Below are positions 9,187 through 19,553 of a stretch of 64,000 nucleotides of DNA, piece after piece. The notes under the pieces are model-generated. The model saw only the letters and a list, made by a program, of their open reading frames with translations. It had not been told where the DNA came from and searched no databases. The DNA comes from Vibrio azureus. GTDB taxonomy: Bacteria; Pseudomonadota; Gammaproteobacteria; Enterobacterales; Vibrionaceae. Within the stretch, counting starts at the first letter, position 1. The number at the start of each line of letters is the position of its first letter. Position numbers and translations under genes: made by a program. The stretch is from positions 868,001 to 932,000 of the forward strand of contig NZ_CP018616.1 in assembly GCF_002849855.1 (NCBI RefSeq). The letters run 5' to 3'.

Positions 9187-9408
9187 TTACCCAAGCCCTG
9201 AGCCTTCCCAACTAAGCTGAATGATTCCTTTGGCAATAAAGCCTGCGCAGCCTAGGAAAAGCACCAACCATACAATACGACGGCCAAAAACAGGCACATT
9301 AGCCTGCTTTAGAACATCTTTTATCGCCATCCCGATAAAGAAAAAGACGGCAGCAAAAAGAAGATCAAGTCCGATTGACTCGAGTACGTCCATATAGTCG
9401 TATAGCAT
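9187..9408 (-). CDS. DUF2788 family small membrane protein
   Basis: 73 residues from the ATG at 9,408, which has AAGGA seven bases upstream; an ATG at 9,426 is in frame but leaves the ribosome site inside the gene. There are two hydrophobic spans (LDLLFAAVFFFIGMAI and IVWLVLFLGCAGFIAKGII) joined by a basic loop KDVLKQANVPVFGRR. This matches the DUF2788 family found beside fldA and ybfF in Vibrio. Function is unknown. It is located in the inner membrane and is probably cotranscribed with fldA, 47 bases downstream. Confidence 0.75.
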   Translation of the reverse strand: MLYDYMDVLESIGLDLLFAAVFFFIGMAIKDVLKQANVPVFGRRIVWLVLFLGCAGFIAKGIIQLSWEGSGLG

Positions 9409-9520
9409 TATTGTCCTTAATGCCAAAAATTCTTGAGCGCACTATATCACTGTTAAACAGTAAAGTTAATGCAATACGAAAGAGGTTGTATCAATTATCC
9501 CTCGTTATCGAATGAATTTG

Positions 9521-10288
9521 TTAACTCGCCATGCATTTCCTAATAATACGAATCACCTCAGCGGGGCGCTCTGCATGCAGCCAGTGCCCAGTGTTGGCAA
9601 GAACGTGTGCTTTTGCGCGAGGAAACTGTCGTTTCACGGCTGCTTGGTGCTCTGGCATCAAATAGTCGGAGTCACCCCCTTTAACAAACAGCGTAGGTAT
9701 GTCTGTTGGTGGGATTTCTTGCCATCCTAATATATTGGCGTAGTTTTCGATAAGGCCAGTGGCATTAAAACGCCAAGTGAATACATCATCACTTTTATAT
9801 AAGGACTTAGATAAGAACTGCCTAACGCCGTCGACCTCAATATGTTGCGCCAGAATGTCTAGTGCCTGCTGGCGATTAGCCGGCTTTTGTTGAGCGACGG
9901 CGAGCAAACCTTGAAAAACATCCTTGTGTCGGTGAACCTGATAAGCGACGGGAGCCATATCTAGAATAACCAGCTGGTTTACATGCTGCGGTGCAACTTC
10001 TGCTAGCTTCATGGCGACTTTGCCGCCCATAGAATGACCAATGATCATAGCAGGCTCGATATTCAATTGAGACAATAGATTAGCGACATCTTGTGCCATT
10101 AATTGGTAATCGTGGGTATCTGAGTGAAACGATTGACCGTGATTCCGAAGATCCAAGCTTATGACGGTATGATCTTGAGCTAGATCGCGTGCCAACAAGC
10201 CAAGATTACTGAAACTGCCAAACAATCCATGAATTAAAACAACCGCTTGGCCTTGACCTTCCTGTTTATAGTTAAGTAATACTGACAT
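9521..10288 (-). CDS. ybfF: Alpha/beta-hydrolase, YbfF-type esterase
   Basis: 255 residues, the size of E. coli YbfF. The alpha/beta-hydrolase fold is shown by the oxyanion region LIHGLFGSFSNLG (about 18-30), DLRNHGQSFH, the nucleophile elbow GHSMGGKV (Ser at about 86), the acid in GGDSDYL and the catalytic histidine in NTGHWLHAE near the C-terminus. The enzyme class acts on acyl esters or acyl-CoA thioesters; the natural substrate is uncertain. It is divergent from seqA with a 92-base gap, as in E. coli. Confidence 0.9.
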   Translation of the reverse strand: MSVLLNYKQEGQGQAVVLIHGLFGSFSNLGLLARDLAQDHTVISLDLRNHGQSFHSDTHDYQLMAQDVANLLSQLNIEPAMIIGHSMGGKVAMKLAEVAPQHVNQLVILDMAPVAYQVHRHKDVFQGLLAVAQQKPANRQQALDILAQHIEVDGVRQFLSKSLYKSDDVFTWRFNATGLIENYANILGWQEIPPTDIPTLFVKGGDSDYLMPEHQAAVKRQFPRAKAHVLANTGHWLHAERPAEVIRIIRKCMAS

Positions 10289-10380
10289 TTTATCTTATTC
10301 GTGATGGGTTTAACGTGGAGTATCCGCAAGGATCTCGGTATAATCCCTATGAGTTTAAACATTGAGAATGTGAAAAGCGA

Positions 10381-10923
10381 ATGAAAACAATTGAGGTTGA
10401 TGAGGATCTATACCGCTACATTGCGGGTCAAACTGAGCATATCGGTGAAAGTGCCTCTGACATTTTACGACGTCTTTTGAACCTAGATGGACAGTTACAA
10501 GAAGCATCCGTGACTTCTTGCACAAAACTGTCACGAGGTATTGTCGTAAGCAAAGATGCAGGTAGAACAGCAAAAATGGATACGGTTAAGGAGATGCGCT
10601 CCTTATTGATCTCTGATGAGTTTGCCGGTCTTAAGAAAGCGATCGATCGCTTTATGCTCGTGCTATCAACTTTGCATAAATTAAATCCAGAGAGCTTCTC
10701 TCAAGCAACCAAAGTAAAAGGTCGCAAGCGCGTTTACTTTGCAGATAACGAGAGCACTCTATTGGCTAATGGCAATACGACAAAGCCGAAAGCGATTCCC
10801 GGCACCCCATTTTGGGTAATCACGAATAACAACACCAGCCGTAAACGACAAATGGTTGAGCAGGTGATGGCTCATATGGAGTTTCAGCCAGACTTAATTG
10901 AAAAAGTAACGGGCTCCATCTAA
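10381..10923 (+). CDS. seqA: Replication initiation negative modulator SeqA
   Basis: 180 residues. The N-terminal oligomerisation helix-turn-helix (MKTIEVDEDLYRYIAGQTEH, to about 35) is followed by a linker and the C-terminal domain that binds hemimethylated GATC pairs (about 70-180, with NGNTTKPKAIPGTPFWVITN contacting DNA). SeqA sequesters new origins after firing and organises nascent DNA. Its presence implies Dam methylation in this organism. It is 86 bases upstream of pgm and likely cotranscribed, as in E. coli. Confidence 0.95.
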   Translation: MKTIEVDEDLYRYIAGQTEHIGESASDILRRLLNLDGQLQEASVTSCTKLSRGIVVSKDAGRTAKMDTVKEMRSLLISDEFAGLKKAIDRFMLVLSTLHKLNPESFSQATKVKGRKRVYFADNESTLLANGNTTKPKAIPGTPFWVITNNNTSRKRQMVEQVMAHMEFQPDLIEKVTGSI

Positions 10924-11009
10924 GAGAGTCGATAGAAGCCTCATAATGTGTAACAAATATTATGAGGTTTTTTAGTTGTTATTTATTTTTTAATGAAAGG
11001 ATGTCAAAC

Positions 11010-12656
11010 ATGGCTATGCACCCTCGTGCCGGGCAAAAAGCTCAGCAGGAAGATCTTCACAATATACCAGCACTCGTTGCGAATTACTTTTTGCTTCAAC
11101 CAGATGCAACGAACCCTGACCACAAAGTTCAGTTTGGTACGTCTGGTCACCGTGGTACTGCAGATAAACAAACATTTAACGAAAACCACATTTTAGCCAT
11201 CGCTCAAGCGGTAGCAGAAGTGCGTGCTGAGCAAGGTACAACAGGTCCATTGTTTGTTGGTAAAGATACGCATGCGCTGTCTGAGCCTGCTTTTTCAAGT
11301 GTGATCGAAGTTTTAATTGCCAATGGTGTAAAGGTGATCGTTCAGCAAGATAATGGTTATACCCCAACACCGGGTATCTCCCATGCTATCTTGACTCATA
11401 ACCTCAAACATGATGACAAGGCCGATGGTATCGTCATCACGCCATCGCATAACCCACCACAAGATGGTGGAATCAAATATAACCCAACCCATGGTGGTCC
11501 TGCTGAAGCAGAACTGACTCAAGCGATCGAAGATCGTGCGAACGCGTTGATTGCCGAAGAGCTACAAGGGGTTAAACGCCTACCACTAGCAGAAGCGAAA
11601 GCATCGGCTCTGTTTGTCGAAACGGATTTAGTGAAACCATACATCGATGATCTCGTTAATGTTATCGATATGGAAGCTATCCAAAAAGCTAACTTGAAGA
11701 TTGGGGTGGATCCACTGGGTGGAAGTGGCATTGATTACTGGCGCCAAATCGGCCAAGCATACAATCTAGATCTGACACTAGTCAGTGAATCTATTGATCC
11801 TTCTTTCCAGTTTATGTCACTTGATAAAGATGGCGTAGTGCGTATGGACTGCTCTTCTCCTTACGCAATGGCAGGGTTGTTAGCGTTAAAAGACGAATAT
11901 GATTTGGCCTTTGGTAACGATCCAGATTACGATCGTCATGGTATCGTTACACCGAAAGGTTTGATGAACCCTAACCATTTCTTAGCCGTTTGTATTGATT
12001 ACCTATATCGTCATCGTGCTGCGTGGGGCAAAGACGTTGCTGTGGGTAAAACATTAGTCTCCAGTGCTCTGATTGACCGTGTTGTTGCCGACCTTGGCCG
12101 TGATCTGTGTGAAGTACCAGTCGGCTTTAAATGGTTTGTTGATGGTCTTTACGCTGGTAAGTTTGGCTTCGGCGGCGAAGAAAGTGCAGGTGCGTCTTTC
12201 CTTCGTAAAGATGGTACGCCTTGGTCAACAGACAAAGACGGCATCTTGCTTTGTCTTCTAGCGGCAGAGATCACTGCGGTAACAGGTAAGAACCCACAAG
12301 ACTACTATGAGGAACTAGCAGCAAAGCACGGTGAATCTAAGTACAACCGTATTCAAGCTGTAGCGAATGGCCCACAGAAAGACGTACTGAAGAAGTTGTC
12401 ACCAGAAATGGTAGCGGCTGAAACTTTAGCTGGTGATGCAATTACTGCTCGTCTTACTCATGCTCCAGGCAATGGTGCTGCGATTGGTGGTCTTAAAGTG
12501 ACAACTGCGAATGGCTGGTTTGCAGCGCGTCCATCTGGCACAGAAGATATCTATAAAATTTATTGTGAAAGCTTCAAAGGTGAAGAACACCTAAAACAAA
12601 TCGAAGCTGAAGCACAAGACATTGTTAACCAAGTCTTTAAGTCGGCCGGGTTGTAA
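11010..12656 (+). CDS. pgm: Phosphoglucomutase (alpha-D-glucose)
   Basis: 548 residues from the ATG at 11,010, which lies nine bases after GAAAGG; upstream in-frame starts (10,962, 11,001) would add residues absent from the family. It interconverts glucose-1- and glucose-6-phosphate. The active-site phosphoserine is S146 in [11 protein letters not shown]; the metal loop is [10 protein letters not shown]; the sugar loop is GEESAGASF; and the phosphate-binding C-terminal loop is [12 protein letters not shown]. All four domains are intact. It follows seqA on the same strand and ends at a strong terminator. Confidence 0.96.
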   Translation: MAMHPRAGQKAQQEDLHNIPALVANYFLLQPDATNPDHKVQFGTSGHRGTADKQTFNENHILAIAQAVAEVRAEQGTTGPLFVGKDTHALSEPAFSSVIEVLIANGVKVIVQQDNGYTPTPGISHAILTHNLKHDDKADGIVITPSHNPPQDGGIKYNPTHGGPAEAELTQAIEDRANALIAEELQGVKRLPLAEAKASALFVETDLVKPYIDDLVNVIDMEAIQKANLKIGVDPLGGSGIDYWRQIGQAYNLDLTLVSESIDPSFQFMSLDKDGVVRMDCSSPYAMAGLLALKDEYDLAFGNDPDYDRHGIVTPKGLMNPNHFLAVCIDYLYRHRAAWGKDVAVGKTLVSSALIDRVVADLGRDLCEVPVGFKWFVDGLYAGKFGFGGEESAGASFLRKDGTPWSTDKDGILLCLLAAEITAVTGKNPQDYYEELAAKHGESKYNRIQAVANGPQKDVLKKLSPEMVAAETLAGDAITARLTHAPGNGAAIGGLKVTTANGWFAARPSGTEDIYKIYCESFKGEEHLKQIEAEAQDIVNQVFKSAGL

Positions 12657-12695
12657 TCTCGCCTGAGCAAGACGTATTTTTATAGCTCTACTTTT

Positions 12696-12719
12696 AAAGG
12701 CGACCAGTGGTCGCCTTTT
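12696..12719 (+). terminator. pgm terminator
   Basis: AAAGGCGACC and GGTCGCCTTT form a 10-bp stem with an AGT loop, ending in TTTT. Confidence 0.88.
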
Positions 12720-12779
12720 AGTTTTCAGCTTTTATACTAGGCATCTTGAGATTACTCGGATGCATGACTTAAGGATATT

Positions 12780-13544
12780 TTAGGTGCCTACGTTGTTCGG
12801 CCAGGAGTCAGGAACGATAAACCAAAATTGTCCGCCTTTTGTTTGTGCGTGCACAAATTTGTTTGAAGGCTTCTCGATCGGCTCATTATAGTTTGTTTGG
12901 CCTATTGCCCATAAAGACTTTGACAGTAAGTAGAGTGGCTCTGTAATTTGCTCCCACTGATGTATATAACACCAATATCCCGCTATTTGGCTTGGTTCCA
13001 GATCATAGCCTAAACATTGTTGAGGGGTTGCTTCTGGAGAGAAAGGATTGATGTAAAGACGACCCTGCATCAGTAAATGCTCAGAGGCTGGTTTATCCAA
13101 AGGTAATTGTTGGTGAAACTCTTTACGCTTACTCATTTTTAGCTGGTGGGAAAGCATGCGTTCGAGCTTCGTATGTAATTGATCATGAGCATTCGGCCCA
13201 TACCAAATACCTTGATGCAGAAGGTAAAACTTAATCGCCACTTCCCAATGCTCGTACTGATCGCTTTCAAGGTTTTTGAGTATCATATCGATAGCACCGA
13301 TAGTACGACCGCTGTCATCGTTGAGTTGAATCTCTTCTGCGAGCAGTTTATATCTGGGTGACTCAATGAATAATGTTGTGCACAAGTGCTGATATAAAAA
13401 ACCTAATCTAGGATTACCTGAATAAGGCTGCTGCTGTGAGAAGGGCAGACTAGGCAGATCCGCAACCGTTGAAAAAGGTGGGCAAAGCTTAAAAAGAGGA
13501 GGCGTTTCAATTATCCACTGATAAAAACGGTCTAGGTCATTCAT
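12780..13544 (-). CDS. DUF1853 family protein
   Basis: 254 residues, cytoplasmic, no signal peptide. Recognisable DUF1853 features are NPRLGFLYQHLC near residue 44, the central IGAIDMIL and HWEVAIKFYL segments (D86, E101, K105), and a C-terminal LYLLSKSLWAIGQ. The function of this family is not established. It is convergent with pgm and divergent from the NIF3 gene; no operon partner is visible. I am fairly sure of the family and have no basis for a function. Confidence 0.7.
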   Translation of the reverse strand: MNDLDRFYQWIIETPPLFKLCPPFSTVADLPSLPFSQQQPYSGNPRLGFLYQHLCTTLFIESPRYKLLAEEIQLNDDSGRTIGAIDMILKNLESDQYEHWEVAIKFYLLHQGIWYGPNAHDQLHTKLERMLSHQLKMSKRKEFHQQLPLDKPASEHLLMQGRLYINPFSPEATPQQCLGYDLEPSQIAGYWCYIHQWEQITEPLYLLSKSLWAIGQTNYNEPIEKPSNKFVHAQTKGGQFWFIVPDSWPNNVGT

Positions 13545-13656
13545 TAATAATCCTTATTGGATATGATATCTAGGTTTGAAGACTTTGAGTATACTGTAGC
13601 GAAGTCGATCTTTTCTTAGGCGTGTGCTTCTGGTGTCCAGATTACAGTTCGAGATG

Positions 13657-13685
13657 TCAATCTTGAGGTCACTTGGGTATATTAT
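13657..13685 (+). repeat. Dispersed repeat copy upstream of NIF3 gene
   Basis: TCAATCTTGAGGTCACTTGG followed by GTATATTA, the conserved right half of the repeat. It lies immediately upstream of the NIF3 gene and, translated, would create a false N-terminal extension of that protein. Confidence 0.7.
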
Positions 13686-13707
13686 GCCTAACGTAATGGA
13701 AATAAAA

Positions 13708-14466
13708 ATGAATAATTTACAACTAGAAAAAATCCTAAATGAGAAACTCTCCCCGCAGCTAATTAAAGATTATGCGCCCAACGGTCTGCAGGTAGAAGGT
13801 GCGCCAGAGATATTGACCGTAGTGACTGGGGTTACCGCATCACAAGCTTTAATTGATTATGCTATCGAGCAAAATGCGGATGCAATTTTGGTTCATCATG
13901 GTTACTTTTGGAAAGGAGAACCGGCACCAATACGTGGTATGAAAGGTAAACGAATTCGTAGCCTTATTAAAAACGATATCAACTTATATTCCTACCACTT
14001 ACCACTCGATATACATCCTGAATTAGGCAACAATGCACAACTGGCTTGTCTACTGAATATTGAGATTGAAGGAGGTCTAGAAGGGCATCCGCAATCCGTC
14101 GCCATGTTTGGCCGTTTAAAGCAAGCGATGACTGGTAAGGAGTTCGCTCGTAAAATCAATCAAGTACTCAATCGTGAGCCTTTACATATCGCTCCGGAAA
14201 CAGCAGATAAGCTGATTGAAACCGTCGGTTGGTGTACGGGGGGTGGTCAAGACTTCATTGAACTTGCGGCTCAGCATGGTCTTGATGCATTTATTTCGGG
14301 CGAGATCTCAGAACGAACAACATATACGGCCCGCGAGTTAGATATTCATTACTTTTCAGCGGGGCACCATGCAACAGAACGTTACGGAGTTAAAGCGTTG
14401 GGTGAATGGTTAGCTCAGGAGCATGGACTGGCAGTGGAATTTGTCGATATTGATAACCCTGTCTAA
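13708..14466 (+). CDS. NIF3/YbgI-type dinuclear metal protein
   Basis: 252 residues from the ATG at 13,708 (MNNLQLEKILNEKLSPQ), close to E. coli YbgI (247). The frame is open 28 codons further up, but that part is encoded by the dispersed repeat, so the downstream start is preferred. Metal ligands of the family are visible: HHGYFWKGE (two His near 65), the YHLPLDIHPELGN segment and the C-terminal ISGEISERTTY and GHHATERYG. The toroidal hexamer is reported to bind two metal ions per subunit and has proposed GTP cyclohydrolase-like or metal chaperone roles; the function remains unsettled. It stands alone between repeat DNA and a terminator. Confidence 0.88.
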   Translation: MNNLQLEKILNEKLSPQLIKDYAPNGLQVEGAPEILTVVTGVTASQALIDYAIEQNADAILVHHGYFWKGEPAPIRGMKGKRIRSLIKNDINLYSYHLPLDIHPELGNNAQLACLLNIEIEGGLEGHPQSVAMFGRLKQAMTGKEFARKINQVLNREPLHIAPETADKLIETVGWCTGGGQDFIELAAQHGLDAFISGEISERTTYTARELDIHYFSAGHHATERYGVKALGEWLAQEHGLAVEFVDIDNPV

Positions 14467-14580
14467 CTAAGCACCTTGAAGTAACGAAGTATATTACCAA
14501 TAAATCTAACGGTCTATTTTAGGACATCGAGTCACCTGAACCTTCGATAAAAGTGACAAGTATCATTAATGAATGACGAC

Positions 14581-14604
14581 AAGGGGTAATGATTATTACC
14601 CCTT
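14581..14604. terminator. Bidirectional terminator between NIF3 gene and gltA
   Basis: AAGGGGTAAT and ATTACCCCTT form a perfect 10-bp stem with a GATT loop in the gap between convergent genes. The T-rich side (GTTTTAT) favours the plus strand. Confidence 0.65.
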
Positions 14605-14626
14605 GTTTTATATCAGGAACTAAAGT

Positions 14627-15916
14627 TTATTCACGTTCATGCAGTGGTGAAAAGTCACGCTGTGTTTCACCGGTGTAGAGTTGGCGAGGACGACCGATAC
14701 GGTTGAGTGGGTCACTGTGCATTTCGTTCCAGTGAGCAATCCATCCGATAGTACGAGAAATAGCAAAGATAACCGTAAACATTGACACTGGAATACCGAT
14801 CGCTTTCAGGATAATACCAGAGTAGAAATCTACGTTCGGATACAGTTTCTTAGACACGAAGTACTCGTCAGAGAGTGCGATACGTTCAAGTTCCATTGCA
14901 ACGTCTAGCAGTGGATCTTTAATATTAAGCTCTTTCAGCACCTCATGGCATGTCTCTCGCATCACCGTTGCACGTGGATCGTAGTTTTTGTAGACACGAT
15001 GTCCGAAGCCCATTAAACGGAATGGGTCGTCTTTGTCTTTGGCACGATCAACGAACTCTGGGATGTTATCGACACTGCCAATTTCTTCGAGCATTCTCAA
15101 GCATGCCTCATTCGCACCACCGTGAGCAGGCCCCCATAGAGATGCAATACCTGCGGCAATACATGCAAATGGGTTCGCACCTGACGAGCCAGATAAACGA
15201 ACTGTAGACGTTGACGCGTTTTGCTCATGATCCGCATGAAGTGTGAAAATCTTATCCATAGCGCGAGCAACAACGGGATTCACGTCGTACTCTTCGCACG
15301 GATTTGCAAACATCATATGCAGGAAGTTTTCTGCATAGTTCAGGTCGTTGCGAGGGTAGATAAACGGTTGACCGATCGTATATTTGTAACACATTGCCGC
15401 AAGAGTCGGCATTTTTGACAATAAGCGATACGCTGCAATTTCGCGGTGCTCATCGTTATTGATATCAAGTGAATCGTGGTAGAACGCAGCCAGAGCACCA
15501 ACCACACCACACATAACAGCCATTGGGTGTGCATCACGTCGAAAACCATGGAAGAAGCTTGCGATTTGCTCATGAACCATGGTGTGTCGGGTGACCGTTG
15601 TTTTAAATTGCTCATATTGATCACGTGTTGGGGCTTCGCCATAAAGCAGGATGTAACATACTTCAAGATAATCTGCGTTATTGGCCAATTGATCAATCGG
15701 ATACCCGCGGTGCAAAAGGATTCCTTTTCCACCATCGATGTATGTGATTGATGACTCACAAGATGCAGTGGCAAGAAAACCAGGGTCAAATGTAAAATAA
15801 CCATTAGCTCCCAGTTTACGAACATCAATTACAGGTGTACCCAGGGTACCTTCCATAATTGGCAGTTCGATCGGCGCTTGACCTTCAACATGAAGGGTCG
15901 CTTTCTTATCCGCCAT
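14627..15916 (-). CDS. gltA: Citrate synthase (hexameric, type II)
   Basis: 429 residues, matching Gram-negative NADH-inhibited citrate synthases. It condenses oxaloacetate and acetyl-CoA to open the TCA cycle. The N-terminal domain ([12 protein letters not shown]...) typical of the allosteric type is present. Catalytic segments are [13 protein letters not shown] (His), [14 protein letters not shown] (His) and the aspartate of NVDFYSGI. It is transcribed divergently from sdhCDAB-sucABCD, the standard arrangement, with a 398-base control region between them. Confidence 0.98.
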   Translation of the reverse strand: MADKKATLHVEGQAPIELPIMEGTLGTPVIDVRKLGANGYFTFDPGFLATASCESSITYIDGGKGILLHRGYPIDQLANNADYLEVCYILLYGEAPTRDQYEQFKTTVTRHTMVHEQIASFFHGFRRDAHPMAVMCGVVGALAAFYHDSLDINNDEHREIAAYRLLSKMPTLAAMCYKYTIGQPFIYPRNDLNYAENFLHMMFANPCEEYDVNPVVARAMDKIFTLHADHEQNASTSTVRLSGSSGANPFACIAAGIASLWGPAHGGANEACLRMLEEIGSVDNIPEFVDRAKDKDDPFRLMGFGHRVYKNYDPRATVMRETCHEVLKELNIKDPLLDVAMELERIALSDEYFVSKKLYPNVDFYSGIILKAIGIPVSMFTVIFAISRTIGWIAHWNEMHSDPLNRIGRPRQLYTGETQRDFSPLHERE

Positions 15917-16314
15917 AACAATCTCCTTTGTTTATTATTTAATCCATCCAGGATGTTTATGTGCCATTTTTGTACTGTTGTTAAAGCTTAATGTCAATTC
16001 TTCTCGATTTTTGTGTGCACATGTTATGATTTTTCTCATGAAAATCGTTAAAAATCTGTGCTGTGTAGCATTATTTGTTACATCAATTGTATTAGAATGT
16101 TGCTGGTCGTATATTGACACAGAAGATTTTAGTCAAATCCTTATGAATAGAGGGGGCTAGGAACAAAAGTGAGGTTTGTTTTTAGGTTCTTCCCGTTAGT
16201 ATTTTTTAAACAATTATCTGTCGCTTGAATGGTTGGTTTTTGTTAAATAAATGTTAACTTTTGTGCGTTTGGAAGCTGAAATTGGTTATAACAATAAATG
16301 CTTAATGGAGCTGA
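15917..16314. promoter_or_regulatory. gltA/sdhC divergent control region
   Basis: A 398-base AT-rich gap carrying the promoters of both TCA operons. Short reading frames on both strands (about 60 codons) have no ribosome site or recognisable product. In E. coli this interval is controlled by ArcA, CRP and Fnr. I see T-rich and TGTTAAATAAATGTTAAC-type sequence near 16,235-16,257, which resembles an ArcA-type direct repeat, but I cannot assign sites firmly. Confidence 0.45.
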
Positions 16315-16707
16315 GTGAGCAAGCCCGTGAAAGAAAGAAAGTCAAGACCTGTTAATTTAGATTTACAGACTATCCGCTTTCCCATCACAGCTATAGCGTC
16401 AATTCTACACCGAGTCTCTGGTGTAATTACGTTTGTTGCGGTGGGTATATTACTTTGGTTACTGTCTATTTCCCTGTCATCCCCTGTAGGGTTCATGGAA
16501 GCTGCAAATATCGTTGATGGCTTTGTAGTGAAGTTTATCTTGTGGGCCATTCTGACTGCACTTGCGTATCACATTGCAGGAGGTATACGTCACCTCCTGA
16601 TGGATCTAGGTCATTTTGAAGAGCTAGAGTCAGGAGCAATGAGTGCGAAAGTTGCTTTTGCTGCAACCGCAGTATTATCAGTATTGGCAGGAATTTTAGT
16701 ATGGTAA
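16315..16707 (+). CDS. sdhC: Succinate dehydrogenase cytochrome b556 subunit
   Basis: 130 residues from a GTG with GGAG six bases upstream. Three membrane helices follow an N-terminal RPVNLDLQTIRFPITAIASI; HRVSG (about 34-38) is the ubiquinone and heme-proximal signature and YHIAGGIRHLLMDLGHFEE carries the heme b axial histidine. It anchors SdhAB to the inner membrane with SdhD. The 3' end overlaps the sdhD start by seven bases, so translation is coupled. Confidence 0.96.
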   Translation: MSKPVKERKSRPVNLDLQTIRFPITAIASILHRVSGVITFVAVGILLWLLSISLSSPVGFMEAANIVDGFVVKFILWAILTALAYHIAGGIRHLLMDLGHFEELESGAMSAKVAFAATAVLSVLAGILVW

Positions 16708-17045
16708 AACACGTTTCTTCATTTGGTCGTAATGGCGTTCATGATTTCTTATTGATACGTGCGTCAGCAATCATTATGACCCTATACACGATTTATTTGG
16801 TTAGCTTTTGTGCTTTCTCTGATATCTCTTACGCATCATGGACTCAGTTTTTCGGTGGTACATTCACTAAGATCTTCACCATGTTGGCTCTTGTTTCTGT
16901 TCTGATCCACGCCTGGATTGGTATGTGGCAAGTATTCACTGACTATATCAAGTGCACAATATTACGTGGTGCGCTTCAACTTGGTGTTATCGCTGTACTA
17001 TTCGGCTATGTCTTCTCTGGTCTATTTATTTTGTGGGGTGCGTAA
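16701..17045 (+). CDS. sdhD: Succinate dehydrogenase membrane anchor subunit
   Basis: 114 residues with three membrane helices (DFLLIRASAIIMTLYTIYLV; IFTMLALVSVLIHAWIGMW; GVIAVLFGYVFSGLFILW). The HAWIGMWQVFTDY segment carries the conserved heme ligand histidine and the quinone-site tyrosine-aspartate pair. It overlaps sdhC by seven bases, and its stop is immediately followed by the sdhA GTG. Confidence 0.95.
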   Translation: MVKHVSSFGRNGVHDFLLIRASAIIMTLYTIYLVSFCAFSDISYASWTQFFGGTFTKIFTMLALVSVLIHAWIGMWQVFTDYIKCTILRGALQLGVIAVLFGYVFSGLFILWGA

Positions 17046-18812
17046 GTGTCTATTCCAGTTCGTGAATTTGATGCCGTAGTAATCGGCGCTGGTGGTGCAG
17101 GCATGCGTGCGGCACTGCAAATCTCAGAGCAAGGCTTGTCCTGTGCTTTGTTGTCTAAAGTATTTCCAACTCGTTCTCATACTGTTTCTGCCCAAGGCGG
17201 AATCACGGTTGCACTTGGCAACTCACACAAGGATGATTGGCAATGGCACATGTACGATACCGTGAAAGGTTCAGACTACATCGGTGATCAGGATGCCATT
17301 GAATACATGTGTAAAAATGGCCCAGAGTCAGTCATTGAGCTTGAAAAGATGGGCCTACCATTTTCTCGCTTTGAGAACGGCTCTATTTACCAACGTCCGT
17401 TTGGTGGCCAATCGAAAGAATTTGGTGGTGAGCAAGCGGCTCGTACTGCTGCTGCGGCAGACCGTACTGGTCACGCACTGCTTCATACGCTTTACCAACA
17501 AAATGTGAAACACAAAACAACCATCTTCTCTGAGTGGTACGCACTCGACTTGGTGAAAAACCAAGATGGCGCGATCATGGGCTGTACTGCTATCTGTATG
17601 GAAACGGGCGAGATTTGTTACTTCAAATCGAAAGCAACTATCCTAGCAACAGGTGGCGCAGGTCGTATTTACGCCTCTACAACGAACGCTCACATCAATA
17701 CTGGTGACGGTGTTGGTATGGCGCTGCGTGCAGGTGTTCCAATGCAAGACATGGAAATGTGGCAGTTCCACCCAACGGGTATCGCTGGCGCAGGTGTTCT
17801 TGTTACTGAAGGTTGTCGTGGTGAAGGTGGTTACCTTCTAAATAAAGACGGCGAGCGCTTTATGGAGCGTTATGCACCAAACGCGAAAGATCTCGCAGGT
17901 CGTGATGTCGTTGCGCGTTCAATGATGATTGAAATCCGAGAAGGTCGTGGTTGTGATGGCCCTTGGGGTCCACACATCAAACTAAAACTGGATCACCTTG
18001 GTAAAGATGTTCTTGAATCTCGTCTACCTGGTATCTGTGAACTTTCACGTACCTTTGCGCACGTGGATCCAGTGAAAGAGCCAATTCCAGTTATTCCAAC
18101 GTGTCACTACATGATGGGTGGTGTTCCAACTCAGGTTTCTGGTCAAGCAATTAAGCAGACTACTGATGGCCGAGACGTTGAAGTTCAAGGTCTATACGCT
18201 TGTGGTGAGATCGCTTCGGTATCAGTACACGGTGCAAACCGTCTGGGTGGTAACTCGCTGCTTGATCTCGTGGTATTTGGTCGTGCAACGGGTCTACACC
18301 TTGGTGAAACCTTGGCTGCACAATCTGAAGCTCGCCCTGCAACCGAATCTGACATTGAAGCTTCTCTAGCACGTACTATGCGTTGGGAGAACAGCAAAGG
18401 CGGTGAAGACCCAGTTCAAATCCGTAAAGATCTACAATCTTGCATGCAAAACAACTTCTCGGTCTTCCGTGAAGGCGATGCAATGGCAACAGGCCTAGAA
18501 GAGCTAAAAGTGATTCGTGAGCGCCTACAAAATGCCCACCTTGCTGATAAGTCTTCTGAATTCAACACGCAGCGTATTGAGTGTCTAGAGCTGGATAACC
18601 TGATGGAAACAGCCTTCTCTACAGCTGTAGCAGCGAACTACCGTACAGAAAGCCGTGGTGCGCATGCTCGTTCTGATTTCACAGAACGTGATGACGAAAA
18701 CTGGCTATGTCACTCAATCTACAACCCGGAAACAGAAGCAATGACAAAGCGTGACGTTAATATGTCACCTGTACATCGTGAAGCTTTCCCGCCAAAAGTA
18801 CGTACATATTAA
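17046..18812 (+). CDS. sdhA: Succinate dehydrogenase flavoprotein subunit
   Basis: 588 residues, the same as E. coli SdhA. A GTG start abuts the sdhD stop without a gap. The FAD-binding [11 protein letters not shown] (about 14-24) and the covalent FAD histidine H45 in [11 protein letters not shown] are present, as are the dicarboxylate-site loop HPTGIAGAG, the catalytic-arginine region of the capping domain, and the C-terminal [19 protein letters not shown]. It oxidises succinate to fumarate on the cytoplasmic face of the membrane and passes electrons to SdhB. Confidence 0.98.
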   Translation: MSIPVREFDAVVIGAGGAGMRAALQISEQGLSCALLSKVFPTRSHTVSAQGGITVALGNSHKDDWQWHMYDTVKGSDYIGDQDAIEYMCKNGPESVIELEKMGLPFSRFENGSIYQRPFGGQSKEFGGEQAARTAAAADRTGHALLHTLYQQNVKHKTTIFSEWYALDLVKNQDGAIMGCTAICMETGEICYFKSKATILATGGAGRIYASTTNAHINTGDGVGMALRAGVPMQDMEMWQFHPTGIAGAGVLVTEGCRGEGGYLLNKDGERFMERYAPNAKDLAGRDVVARSMMIEIREGRGCDGPWGPHIKLKLDHLGKDVLESRLPGICELSRTFAHVDPVKEPIPVIPTCHYMMGGVPTQVSGQAIKQTTDGRDVEVQGLYACGEIASVSVHGANRLGGNSLLDLVVFGRATGLHLGETLAAQSEARPATESDIEASLARTMRWENSKGGEDPVQIRKDLQSCMQNNFSVFREGDAMATGLEELKVIRERLQNAHLADKSSEFNTQRIECLELDNLMETAFSTAVAANYRTESRGAHARSDFTERDDENWLCHSIYNPETEAMTKRDVNMSPVHREAFPPKVRTY

Positions 18813-18827
18813 AGGGAGGATATGACA

Positions 18828-19538
18828 ATGAAATTAAACTTCTCTTTATACCGTTACAATCCGGATGTAGATACGAAACCTTATATGAAAGAGTACACCC
18901 TTGAAGTCGAGGAAGGCTCTGACATGATGGTGCTAGATGCGCTGATTTTACTCAAAGAGCAAGATCCAAGCATTTCTTTCCGTCGTTCTTGTCGTGAGGG
19001 TGTATGTGGTTCTGACGGTCTTAATATGAATGGTAAGAATGGCTTGGCATGTATCACGCCTCTTTCTGCGCTAAAAGGCAGTAAGATTGTTATTCGTCCA
19101 CTACCTGGTTTACCTGTTGTTCGCGATCTGATTGTTGATATGACTCAGTTCTATGACAACTACGCGAAGGTAAAACCATTTTTGATTGATGATGGTGCAC
19201 TACCGCCTTCTCGTGAGAATTTACAATCACCAGATGAGCGTGCTCATTTAGATGGTCTGTACGAATGTATTATGTGTGCATGTTGTACGACTTCTTGTCC
19301 ATCATTCTGGTGGAATCCGGATAAATTTATTGGTCCAGCAGGCTTACTTGCTGCATACCGTTGGTTAATCGATAGCCGTGATACAGCAACAAATGAACGC
19401 TTGTCTGATCTTGATGATGCATTTAGCGTTTTTCGTTGCCATGGCATCATGAATTGTGTAAGTGTTTGTCCTAAGGGGCTTAACCCTACAAAAGCCATCG
19501 GTCATATTAAGTCGATGCTGATCAATCGTTCTATATAA
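18828..19538 (+). CDS. sdhB: Succinate dehydrogenase iron-sulfur subunit
   Basis: 236 residues from the ATG at 18,828 (MKLNFSLYRYNPD), which has GGGAGG eight bases upstream and matches E. coli MRLEFSIYRYN; an ATG at 18,822 is in frame but is too close to the ribosome site. The [2Fe-2S] cysteines lie in SCREGVCGSDGLNMNGKNGL plus AC. The [4Fe-4S] and [3Fe-4S] cysteines lie in CIMCACCTTSCPS and CHGIMNCVSVCPKGLNP. It links FAD to ubiquinone. It is the last sdh gene; a hairpin separates it from sucA. Confidence 0.96.
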   Translation: MKLNFSLYRYNPDVDTKPYMKEYTLEVEEGSDMMVLDALILLKEQDPSISFRRSCREGVCGSDGLNMNGKNGLACITPLSALKGSKIVIRPLPGLPVVRDLIVDMTQFYDNYAKVKPFLIDDGALPPSRENLQSPDERAHLDGLYECIMCACCTTSCPSFWWNPDKFIGPAGLLAAYRWLIDSRDTATNERLSDLDDAFSVFRCHGIMNCVSVCPKGLNPTKAIGHIKSMLINRSI

Positions 19539-19553
19539 TTGATAACAAAAATT

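Noticed and set aside
12780..13544. Restriction-like PD-(D/E)XK nuclease based on D86 and EVAIK
   Set aside because: The spacing (E101-x3-K105) does not fit the required E-x-K, so a nuclease call is not supported.
15978..16160. 60-codon plus-strand reading frame with hydrophobic residues in the gltA-sdhC gap
   Set aside because: Overlaps an equally long frame on the other strand, has no convincing ribosome site or family, and lies where promoters of both operons must be.
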